From positions 17,607,387-17,667,386 of the forward strand of contig OU612069.1 in assembly GCA_914767715.1 (NCBI GenBank): a stretch of DNA of 60,000 nt. The letters are read 5' to 3'. Positions 1 to 12,400 of this stretch are shown piece by piece. Source of the stretch: Membranipora membranacea (Eukaryota > Bryozoa > Gymnolaemata > Cheilostomatida > Membraniporidae). The notes beneath the pieces are model-generated. The model did no database searches, had not been told where the DNA came from, and saw only the letters and a program-made list of their open reading frames with translations. Position numbers and translations under genes: made by a program. How positions within the stretch are numbered: the stretch's first letter is position 1; every line of letters begins with the position of its first letter.

Positions 1-1156
1 CAACATTGGCTGTTATTCTAAGTGAGAGGTATCTTTGTCTCACAGCTCACAGGCATCAGATAACATTAATTCACTGCAGCAATGGCTAAACACTATTTCT
101 ATAGACTGTGATAATGTCCATTTACTGTTATCACTTAATTAAATCTAGTAATTTGCTAATCAAAACATTAAGTGTCATTGAGTGCTTTTTTTCACTCTGC
201 TTTATGATGGTGTGGCGAGTGCTTATGGGTAATTATCGACTGGTTTACATATCCGCTAAGGATTTATGAATGAACTGGGTCTGGGGTTTGATGATTGGAT
301 TATCCTTAATAATGAGTCTGGCTGAAATATGTTGTGAACGATTGGATCGAAATAGCAAATTTTTGCTGGTTACCAGACAATTGGAAGTAATGAAATTTTG
401 AGTGTGAAGTATTAATCAGTTTCATCATTGTGAAAGAAAGGCAGTAAAAGTTATCAAATGAAATGTCTGGTGGAAATTGGAAAGTTTGTTGCATTGTCAA
501 AATTGCACAGCCGTAACGTGATAATATCATGATTTGATCTTAGTGCACATCAGCCTGTGATGCGGAAATCGTTTCAATATGCAGCTGGAGTTGATCGATC
601 AATTATTTTCGACATGCTGCTTCAATACCAGAGCGTAATGCTAGGGTGTTTTAATCGTAGGCGCAGGTCAAAACGCCTGAGTTGGCCTGCATACATGGTT
701 ATTCTTGCTTTCATTTAAGAATTTGAATGAGAAAAACATGATCATCCTAAGGCAAAAAGAGAGCCAATTATATATTTATGTGATGCTAATCTCACCCAAT
801 CATGCTAATCGAATGTGCAGCTCGGCATAACTTATACATTGACAGCAAAACAGCAAAGTGAAAACCTGGATATCGTTCATGATCATCATATTTTAAATGG
901 ATACAAGAGTTTAGCGTAACTCATAGGCTAGCAAAACTGTGTGACCAGCTTGCTAATTGGAACAGCTAGTTGCATGGGTATTGAAGTTGCCAAAGTCTGT
1001 CCATATGAGAGGCAATGGCAGGTAGACTATGCCCGAGATCCACTGTTTCTATCAGGGTACGGCTGGATACAATTGAACTAGAACTTCTCACAAGCCATAT
1101 GTGCTCTGCTTGTGTTGCTTTCACTGTACCATATCCTTTTCTCTTTTTACTTTCAG
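1..1156. other. Upstream intron of the Fat-like gene (partial)
   Basis: The first recognisable exon starts at 1157 with two bases completing a split codon, so an upstream exon must donate one base. I found no cadherin-like exon in 1-1156. The stretch is AT-rich and reads as intron. No start codon, signal peptide or promoter of the gene is visible here. Confidence 0.6.
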
Positions 1157-4100
1157 GAGAAATTAAAACTACAAGGCGAAGGATCGACCGCGAGAGTTTA
1201 GATAGACACACACTGGAGGTAGGAGTGATGATATCTGTGTATGATGTCTTGACTCGAAGTATAAGATACCTATCATATTATAAAGTGATTGTGAAAGAAT
1301 CCGGTTTTTGGTATCATTCAAGAGTTCTCAGTATAATTTAGATAACTGCTATAAGGTTTGGTAACATCATGTGGGCACGTACCAACTGATATTCACTCAA
1401 AGGTTTTAGGACGCTTCAACTGTAAGAGCATTATGTCATTATTTTCATACTATGTAACGGCTATTTGTAAGTCAAAACCTCAGATTTGGATAGAATACTG
1501 ATGGAGTGAGCACATTGGGCAAAGTGGCCGCTTGTATAGATGGTTCTGCCTTAGTGATTACGGCATATCAAACTACATGAAATTTATGAGTGCAGTTATT
1601 GAGACTCTTGATTAAAGGTGAAATAAGTGTGCTTGTGAAAGGATCGAGGATTCCGTCGACAGAAAATAATCAAATTTGGAACTAACTTAATTGTGAGGAG
1701 ATTTGTCTCTTCGCACTTATAAAGGAGACAACTCCCAATTATCATGCTTCAACTATTTGTAAATTATAACTGAGTTACTGCTACTGTTCGTAGAGCCCAG
1801 TGCATTATTTGTTCTATGTAAGTCAAAGCTATAAGCCTCAGAGTCGCTCCTAATGCACATTATAAGTACCGTATGCAGTCCTACTCTCCTTTAGTTTGCT
1901 TTTCAATTAAAGCTTGTGCATTTGTTGCGCTCAGATGATTGTAAGAATACGGTGTAAAAATAGTAGGCCAAATCTGTTTGAGCTGGTCACAGTTTTGTAT
2001 GAATGCAGTTTTGGCTGGTCTCTGGCAAGCTAAACTGCATTTGAAGCTACTTTTTCTGCTTTGGGAGCGTTGAATTTTATCAAAAGTAAAATCTTTTCAA
2101 CAATACAGAGATGTCATTAACGTAATAGACAGTTATAACCATATTTATTAGTTAAAAACCTGCTGCACTAAATCCCTAACATTAGATCATGACTCCCCCC
2201 TAAAGTAGGCCAGGGACTCCTTAGTTGGTATCAAGCCGCCAAACTACTTAACCTCGAGACACACGTAGCTCCTCAAATAGCCTTGCGATTATTTATCGAT
2301 TGAACCGTTAAAATATATGTGATATCATTTATGTTTTTTTTTACCAGTTTCAAGTGTGAGTTTTCTTCGATGAGATGTGCACACTTTTTCTGCACTTTAC
2401 AAATTTTCTGGAGCACTCAAAGAATTAATGTCAATATATGTTACCACGAACATGATTCCTCAACATTGTGACATTGTGACATCACATCCTGTTACCAATT
2501 CTTACAGGTTACCATAAATGACGGAGGTATTCCGGAGCCTCTGACTTCTACAGTACAAGTGATAGTGACTATCAGTGATGAGAATGATAATCGTCCACAG
2601 TGGCAGAACAAGGTCGGATCTCTCCAAGTATCCCTGCTAAAGTGAGTGAATTTTATCACTAATTGTTATCAATAACCACACTGAAGACACTCTTGCATGT
2701 ATATCTCTGATCGATAGAGAGTGAATGAATTCACTTAGCATGAGTACCGTCATGAGGAATTTGGTGTGGCAACCAGACATTAGTTTCAATAATTAGGGGC
2801 GGGAACATGGTTGGAAATAATCTAAATATATGAAAGTAACATTCCAGCATAGAACCGCTCTAATAAGCAAGTCGCTGTTCAACACGCTTGGCCATTTTAA
2901 TTTTATGTGATAATGTATTCTTGTCATCTTAAGTATCATTGTTTTTACAAAGTTTTTACCTGACTGACGCAAACGATCGTTTCTTTTTATGTAAATAACA
3001 ACCTCATTGAATCAAAAAAGTATGTATTATTTTTATCATATATATATATATTTGTACCTTTCAGCTCACATGACAGACGTAAGCCCGTGTATAGGATCGT
3101 AGCCTCAGACGAGGATACAGGAGTGAACGGTGAGATTACGTACAGCCTCCCGCAAGCTCAGGCTAAGAATCACTGGAGGATAGACAGCGCTACAGGAGAG
3201 ATTTATCTGAAGAGAGACTGGCCAACTGAAGATGAAATCATCATTAAGGTAAGAGGGCATTATGGGATAGGTGTGCAGAAATAATGGATAGACTTTTTAC
3301 TTTAAAGGTTGGAAATGTACAACCTGGCTCAAAATTGTGTGTTGATTAAAGGGTCTTCAATCCAACTAAATTCCAGCGTTCCAGTTCTAGTGTATAATTC
3401 CTTCCTGTAGGGTATTGCGTAGACATATATTTATGACCATGTGGCTTGAGTTTGTGGGTGGCAACCAATCCCCGGAGCAAGCTTGTTGGTCATAGATGTA
3501 TGACTAGGTGCCGCTTATTGTAACCTCGGTGATGGGCTCACAGGTTTTGTGAGATTTTATTCGTGTTTAACGGGCACTGATGCTCCTTGTCTTACTACTA
3601 TAACAAACATGGTGTTGGGCAGCAACTAATTATGAAACTTAATTGTGGGAATGTATTTTCTTACCAATGGTTTCCTCACAATTACATACTGTGTAAATGT
3701 TTACCACTCCCTTTTTATCCTGGTGTTGTGTGTGATGTTTATTTTGTCGTTGTGTGTTTGGATTCAGAGTGATTATCTTCGAGTCTGGGTAGGTTGTGGT
3801 ACTTTTTTTACACTGATAGATCGTGACGACAAATACCTGTTTCTTTCACTGATCATCCAATGGTCTTCATTGCATGAACCATAATATTAGTCCTAGGATC
3901 TTGTTAATTTTCCCTTTTTTCAGATGACAAGTATACAAAAATCAATGAGTAAATTTTTTTTTGCTCTTTTGAACTTGTTGAGACATTTTAATGTTCACAT
4001 TTCTGACTTTAGTAATCAACAATCCTTTTTCTGTTATTCATAGCATGTTACTGACTTGTATCGTAGAAGTCGGGGATTACTCCTGTCCCTTTCTCCAACC

Positions 4101-6420
4101 ACTATACGCCACTATCATTAACTCTCACGACATTTGCATGGAAAAATGAAAGATCTTTTGATCGTTGACAAATTCTTCCCTCATTTAAGTGTTAGGCATA
4201 AACAACTGAAGGCCTCAAAATGTTAAAAAAAGACAGATTTATAGCTATGTAAAACCCTTTATGGCTATCTGGTATGTAAACATTTAAGCTGACACAAATC
4301 TAAGAATATGTATATGAATATAGACTTCAATTATCAGGTCAGATAATTTGACACTGGGAGTCGAACCCACAACATTAAACACTACACAAAGCTAAAACTA
4401 ACTAAGCTACCTTCATCTATTTCTTCTGCTCCTCAATCCTGATTTATCATCAGTATGCTGTTTATTCTTATCTGCAGGTCGAGGCCAAAGATGGAGGTGA
4501 GATTCCTCAGGTCAGTCAGAAGGATATAAAGTTCACTATCAACAAGCCAGTAATAGGACCTAATAATGGGCCCCTAGAGTTCGACCAATCAGAGAAGAGT
4601 TACGCTCTCCAGGAAACAGCTCCAGTGTTTGATTTACTGGATTTCGTTTATGCTGAAGGCGGAGCCAGTGATGAATACTATTACAGTATCGCTGGTAAGT
4701 CAAATCCACACTTGCTTTGCCTCCTAAATCAGTGATCTTACGACCGTAAAACCTTATATAAAGGAATGAGACTTATGAAATGATACATGTGGAGGTGGCT
4801 TATAGTGTATTATAACATATTATATCTGAATCATATTTTCCTTGTTGCAGGTCATAGTTAGTGGCTTGTAAATGTATAGAATGATCACAGAGATAATGAA
4901 TAATATTTTGATGTTTGTGCTTATGTTTCCGTGAACTATATACCACCATTTTGATATGATTATAGATTATATTATTATATAATAATATGATATTTTAATA
5001 TATGACGATATTATTTTTTACACTAGACGGAGGTGAATATAATGGGTACCCAATGTTTATGATCGATCCCAAGGAAGGCATCGTACAGGTCGCAGGTCGT
5101 CTGGACTATGAGAGTAAATCGGAGTATAACCTCAATATATCTGTCACTGATGGCCAAAGCTTTGCTAACTGCATGGTAAGAAAATCTTTACCTGCAACAT
5201 TGGCTCTCAGTCTATGACACTGGGCCCTCAGTCTATGACACTGGGCCCTCAGTCTATGACACTGGGCCCTCGCACAACTGTCATAACAATAGTTGGACGG
5301 TGTTTTCATTGCTTTTTTCTATTTTACTTAGGTGGCTGCATTAAATTCGAGTCATGATATTTTTCATATTGACTTCAATGTAAACGCAGCGAAAAAACTT
5401 AGACATCATATTAAACTAAAATAGAGAACTTGATACATAATGTAAAATTGCCACACGTCATTCCCAAATTCATGGTAAGTTATAATGACCGAATTGTAGC
5501 TGTCCATAAAATGGTAAAGAATCATGGAGCTGATTTGCAATCGCAACAATGCAAAATCATTTGCCTATAAATTGCTAGAGCTCAATGCATTAGCATAATG
5601 CAATTAGCTCAATGCATCAGCACAAATGCATTCTTTCAATGCATTAGCACATTTACATAATACAAAATCACTATTACATACGACCAATGCATTAGCGCAA
5701 ATGCATTAAATCAATGTTGTTTTTTACTTTTGGTTTAAACTTATATACGTATGTTGTAGATGAAGGTCTCTCTGACTAACGTGAATGAGTACCAGCCGTG
5801 GTTTACACAGCGAGTATATAACATCACTGTGAGGGAGAATATCCCCGTAGGTACTGATGTACTTACTGTCAGGGCTAACGACCAGGATATGGACGTATTG
5901 GCCTATAGAATCATCTCACAGCGATTCAACACCGACATCAACAAGAAACTGTTTGATATGGATCACCGAACAGGTTAGTTAAAAGCTTCCGTTCTTTCAA
6001 CATTCTTCACACCCTCCCTCCTCAGTAGAGTGTCACTGTTTGCATTACTCATGAGCATATGGAGTTTATGGTGTTTCTTATGGTAGCTATTTATTGAAAG
6101 TAACCCAACAAGTTATCATAATGTGATGTTATTGAAGCAAACTGCTGTAATATATGTAACTAGGTCGGCGATGCAAGCTCTTTTCTATACAAGTCATTGG
6201 TGGTTAGTTTTGTGGAAATTTGTAAGATATAATTATGGCACATTTGAAAGAATGAAAAGCTTCCCACATTTCACTGTTTTCTCTAATTTTGCCAGGTGTG
6301 ATATCGACAATGAGGCCTCTGGACCATGAGACGACCAGAGTACATGAGCTCATTATCAAGGTCAATGATAACGGAGTGAAAGAGTTCTCTGACTACGCTC
6401 GCGTTATCATAAATGTAGAG
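1157..6420 (+). CDS. Fat-like exons 1-7: cadherin repeats 1 (partial) to 4
   Basis: Exons: 1157-1218, 2508-2641, 3065-3248, 4478-4694, 5027-5175, 5760-5973, 6296-6420. Exon 1 carries the end of a repeat with the RESLDRH motif (cadherin LDRE type), and exon 2 the calcium linker DENDN at 2577-2591. Repeat 2 shows ASDEDTG, ITYSL and IDSATGEI, but its outgoing linker (exon 4, around NKPVIGPNNGP) lacks a DxNDN motif. Repeat 3 ends in NVNEYQP. Repeat 4 contains VRENIPVG, PLDHE and ends in DTNDHIP. All junctions keep frame (phases 0, 2, 0, 1, 0, 1, 0 at exon ends). A 21-bp tandem triplet and an AATGCATT cluster lie in the introns after exon 5. Confidence 0.93.
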
Positions 6421-9400
6421 GTAAGTCATCAGTTGCTTAGATAATCAAACAAGAAATTATCTGACTTTCTAAACCTTGCATATGTTAGCTTAGTAATCAA
6501 ACCATATAATTTCACGAATGCTACCCTCTAAGTCTAAAGGAATCATGTATGAAATAATTTTGAACCTCTTGCCTGTTTTCGGAGTCCAATACGAATAAAA
6601 CAAGTTCATGAAATCAGCGATTAGCGTTTTAGATTGAGTTTGGATGGAGTTTCAGTTGGTTGACTAGTGATACATTGTCTATTTGAGCATAAAAGATTGA
6701 GCGCTTGAGTTGTCTTGCCACGACGCCACAGCAGACGCAGCAGTAACTTTTTGTCTTGGTTTTAGGACACAAACGATCACATACCACGCTTTGTCATTGA
6801 CCCACATCTGGACAGCGCTGCCAAGCCCGTGGTTAGAATTCATGAAATGGCTGTTATCGGCAGCATTGTAAAACAAGTGCAAGCTACTGACCAAGACAAG
6901 GGAGATAATGCCCGTATTCAGTACTCACTTCTATCTGGTATGTTACTATAAATAGATTTGATTTATCAGTTGTTGCTTATTTAATGTATAATGCTTCTCC
7001 ACTGCTATGCTGCCCATAACATGCAACTCTATAAGATGTAAGCTATAGTCTGAAAAATTGCCAAGAGGCGAACAACACTGATCACTTGGACTATGATGTT
7101 GATCTACTGCAAGATCATCTATGATTAAATATCCTGAAAAAATTCACTGGCTTGCTTATGATTTCCACTCCTATCACTGCATGGGGTTGCTGCTTAGACT
7201 AATATTATCTGACTTTTTTCTTGGAGTTTTCCTTTGAGTTTTACCATAAAGCATGTGGCATTATAAAGGGAAAACTCCAAATGAGTTTCTATACTTTTTG
7301 GGTGATGCTACTGCTTTTATAATCATGGTTTCATGCTCTCACAGAAAATTGCACTGACAATGGTAATTGTACAGACTATACAGGTAAATGTAAATCTTGC
7401 CTAGACATAGACATTGCGATGTGCATCGTAATGCATATAAAATGTCTGCCTGATGTCTATGTTAGGATGGAAATAGTCCACAATAATGCACTAATCTCAA
7501 CATAATTTGTCCTTCTATTATATTATTTTGAAGGTTCTCATTTATGACAAAGAAAAAGATGTTTCAGACTAATTATTCTTAATTTTATTCTTTTTTAGTT
7601 GATTAAATTGCTTCAAGCTGTGTTCTAACTTTTTTGCTTCAGCACCCACATATTACTAGGTTAATCAATTTATAATGAATTTTGAAGAATCTATTTCGCA
7701 CCAAATGAACTGTTGTACAATCACCGAATTGGTCCCTCCTACTGCAAGTTGTTGTAAAGATACTAATTTTTATGCTTGTCTTGTCCATCTATAAACAACG
7801 GCTCGGTTCTAATAACAGAAAGGCTTCTCAAATATTCACCATGCTTATTCTATTAGTTCGCTTTGTTAGTGCAGAAAATAGTCTCAAAATGTGCATGCTA
7901 CATGTTCGTCTTGATGCTTTTTCCTAGTGAAGTGGCACTAAATCTAAAGTAGGATGGATGAAAAGATGACTGCAATACACTCTCCCTTCAAATGTTTATC
8001 TCTTTCTTAGTAAAGTAACCTTTATTTTTTGCATTTTAGGAAATGTTGGATACTCATTCAACATTGACCCAGACTTGGGAGTTATCACCCTCGCTCGATC
8101 ACTGGATAAAGATGTGAGATCTGAGTATGAATTGACTGTGATGGCTAATGATATGGGAATCCCCAGACTCAGCTCAACCACGCTAGTGCATGTACGGAAA
8201 CAACATTACACCTTTGTAAAAATATGATTGAGATGTTATGATTGTCTTCAGACTTTCGCTATTTTTTAAATAGTCCATGGTCCACTAGAAAATACAACAA
8301 TTTTTCGTCTGCATCTCGGTGTTCAAATTGCTTGACTCCTTTCTAACTGCTACATTTTTGTGCTGTAGGTTCTGGTAACAGTTGCGGATGAGAGAGCACC
8401 AATGTTTGAGTCCTCGTCATTCACTGCGGAGCTCAAGGAGAATGAACCAATAGGATCATTTGTAATTGCTCTTAGCGGGGAGAGTCAATCCTCACTCACT
8501 TACGATATTGTTGATGCAGGTCGGTGTTTATTTTCTACACAATAACTAAGCCTGATCCTTACTTTTGACAGACATTTTTTTTTGGAATATTTTATACATT
8601 GTCTATTGATCCAATAACACTTTAATTGGTCTAGGCTATTGATATTGATGCAATAGTGATCTTCTGGATTTATCCCCAAACTACAGAGTATACAATCATC
8701 AAGATCATCTTGTGTTGGTCATCTTCATCCTTCGTTTCTTGCAGAGTCTGATTTTGCGATCAACCCCAACTCTGGTATACTGACCAGTAACAAAATGTTT
8801 GATTTTGAGGAGCAGTATCTTTACAATGTGACAATAACTGCCACTGACATCCGACAACACTCGGTAAGTTAAGACTACAAGTACGAGATTTGTAGTCACT
8901 TGTTATCCTAGTGTTTTGCTTTGGAACAACGGCAGCAAATTAGAAAAGTTTAGCGTTAATATGAAACTTTATTATGAGGAGGGAAAGTTCCATTGCTTAA
9001 ATCAGGGCAATATGCCAAGATATATGTCGAGGCTATCTTACAGTGCAGTACTGATTCCATAGTTCTTACTGCTTAATTTTGACACTTTTTTTTGCTCTCT
9101 TGTAGGTGACTCTAGTTGTGGTCGTACACATCATAGATGAGAATGACAATCGGCCAGCGTTCAATCAGCTCACATATGTGGGCCACGTTAGTGAAGGGTC
9201 CCCAGATGGGTCTGTAGTGCTAACAGACGACTCTGTTCCACTATTATTGGATGCAGATGATAAGGATTCAAACCTAAACGCACTTCTTTTGTACTCGATC
9301 CTTGAACCTGAGGCTAGGGTGTATTTCCGCATTGACTCCAACACAGGAGCAATCAGAACTGCCACCACTCCTAACAGAGAGCTCAAAGGCAGATTTGAAT

Positions 9401-12400
9401 TCACTGTCCAAGTTCAAGATCAAGGTATGTGTTTGGTGACTTGCTGGATATATGTTCGTCTTGTTCATGAGTGTCCGATAGCTTGCCAGTCTTTTTCTGA
9501 TATAAATTATTATAATCCGAATCCAGTGACTGATTCCCCTATCAAATGATCTCTAATTGAGGAACTTGGAAGCCCGGTAAATTGTTTCAGATCGGTCAAA
9601 AATCTGAATATCTTATCATTTCATCCAAGTCTAATGCCTCGGGAGTACTGGCTACGGCTTGCAAGTTCCCAAAAGATCTCAAATGTATAATTGACTTCAC
9701 TCCCAAAGGATAATCTTTGAATAATTGCAATTGTTGTAGCACCCTTCCATGAAACAGGTATACTCATTGTAATCAATTGCCAATGAATCATCACCAAAAT
9801 ATCTATCTGTTCGCGATACCATCCACTACTGCTTTGCATTCTGATTAATTGCATTGCATCATTGCATTGCATGCAATGCATTTTATTGCGGTGTACTGAG
9901 TATAGCTCTGATCTATCTAGCCGCATTAGAATCTCATTAGATGATTGTGGAATGTTTAAGGGCGCTGGCTGCAGCTGCCCGTTGCATGGAAACAGAAATT
10001 GATCCAACAGTTATTACTTATATTATTTAAATTGGTGGTAAAGCTATAGAAACAAAAAACTGGAAACAAATCAATGTCAAGGCCAAATCTCACTTGTTGT
10101 TGCATGTATGAGCAAGTAGTTTATATAATATTAAATACTCACAAAATCTAATGAAGACCTGATAATTTTATGTCTCCGCATGTCCAACCCAAAGAGTTAC
10201 TGTGATTACATAGAGCATTATCCACCTATAGTCTACCCAAGGAGTTGAACCCAAATCCTTGGTCCACCATTCCACTCACACTGCATGTTCACCACCATAA
10301 ATTGAATGCAGCCCTTGATTGTTTGATTTGGTATGATTTTTAGCGTTAGACGTATTGTTTATGAATTCACCCTGGCTTGGTGTACCATCAGGTATATGTT
10401 TGAAGTGATCTTACTCCGCTCTCATTGGTCGATTAATGTGCAAGGCCCAATGGCGTCAGCAGTGGCATTGAAAAAGCTGTTGACACCAAAGATGACCTTG
10501 CACAGGTCACCTCTTATTCTCTCCTCATATAGAGTGACAAGTTGTGTAACCAAACCAAAGTAGAGGAGGCGGGCTGGAATCTTTCAGCTAAATCCTCGAC
10601 TCTTTGTTTAGTGTGACAGAAAACTGGTAGTTCATTTAACACGTTCAAGCGTTACCCTTCTTTCGACAAAAACTGTGACTAGAATTAATAGGCTCACTGT
10701 CAGTAAAAAAATATCATCTCACGAAAACAAAGAAAACTCCTTGCTGTTTTGTCTAGAGCCAGCTTGGAATCGCTGCATGTTGTCTCTGCTATCACCAACA
10801 AGTCATTCAATATGACATAAGGGTTTCCTATTACCAGTGTTTATGGATGTGTGCTAACTAGTGCAATATGTAGTGGGTTAGACGCACTTGTGTGTAACTA
10901 ATTTCTTACATTCTCCTTCACCGCCAGCCATGTGTGCCAAAGTCTAGAGAACAACGTTGCCATCACATTGCCATCACATTGCCATCACGTTGCCATAGTT
11001 GTTTGTAAGACCAAATTTAATTTATTTCCAGGTGAAGAGAGTTTATCTGCAGCCAATCCTGCCAGGGTGATAATTACTGTCGATGACATAAATGACACAC
11101 CACCCTCTTTCAGCCAGTCATCTTACCAGGTATACTCAGCTAACATCTTGTACATGCTTCTTGAAAGAATGCAATGTTTGATCACCAAAGATCCCAATGC
11201 CTGTTGTATCCATATGCATACTGCTTGCGGATTGACTCTGAGATACGAGTCTTCCTGCACCATAGCTACCGTGTCACAGTGTTTTGCAAATAGGCGCTAG
11301 TGTTAAAAGATAATCAACCCTGAACTGAGTTGTTGCACATGTACAAAGTTATCCATATGTATGCAGAGCTAAAGAAAGTTTACATGTTCGTATTGCTCTT
11401 ATTTATTAGACAACTCTGTTGACCCCAACCTACAAAGGTGTCATTCTCCACACCCTGGAGGCATATGACCCTGATCTGAACTCTGACCTATTTTATGAAT
11501 TGACCAATGGCAACACTGCAGACAAGTTTTCTATAGAACACGACACAGGCGTTGTGTATGTGTCTGATCCTGGTAACCTGCTAACTGACTATAATCTAGG
11601 AATCAAGGTGAGCCCTTCTTATTTTAATTAGAACGAAAATGTCAAATTTTTACTTCTATTTTTTCACACTCTTATTGGCAGTCTATTTCATTTCAATAGT
11701 GGAATTTGTTTTTGAGAATGAAGATAAGTTAAATATTATTTTAGCATCACGTTTATCTTCATCAAAATCCGTTTGCGGTCTGCTGCCAAAACTGGCAAAT
11801 ATAAAAGCTGACCTTCCACAACCGAGGATCACATCTAAGAATCTTCCAAGCAATTTAAATTTTTCTGTTGGTGGTTGCAAATCTTAAATTGTTACCACAT
11901 TTTACCAGGTGTCTGATGGAGTGCATGAAGCCAGCTACACTTTGACTGTAAAAGTCCAACAAACATCTGACTCTGGGCTCGTATTCTCAGAGTCGCAGTA
12001 CACTGGTGAGGTGCAAGAGAACAGAACTACAGAACAGACTATCCTCATTGTACAGCCCATGAACCTCGGTAAGCCTGACAAGTAGATTCATGGAAGAGTT
12101 TATCTAACTTTGGAAAGATTGCCTTATTATTAGTATTACTTAATCTGAAGACATTTTGCAAATGAATGATTTGTACCTTGGTTGCCCTTTAATAGTAATT
12201 TTTATAGGAATAATCAATAACCATAGAGACTAATATTGAAAACTTACTTAGGTAGAAGGTAGCACTGATTCAATTCAGTGTTAGCAACAAATTTTAATAA
12301 CTAATGATGTGAGTGAACTACTACTTAACAGCTGTTCTTATTGAAATTGGACCCAGGATTGATGCTTTGCTCAAGATAAATCTTATTAATCAGTTTTATC

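Noticed and set aside
1015-1341. 108-codon open frame at the left edge as a gene
   Set aside because: Only 1157-1218 is coding, as the first Fat-like exon. The rest is intron read through by chance.
4340-4415. Functional tRNA gene
   Set aside because: The A and B boxes are present but the ends do not pair into an acceptor stem.
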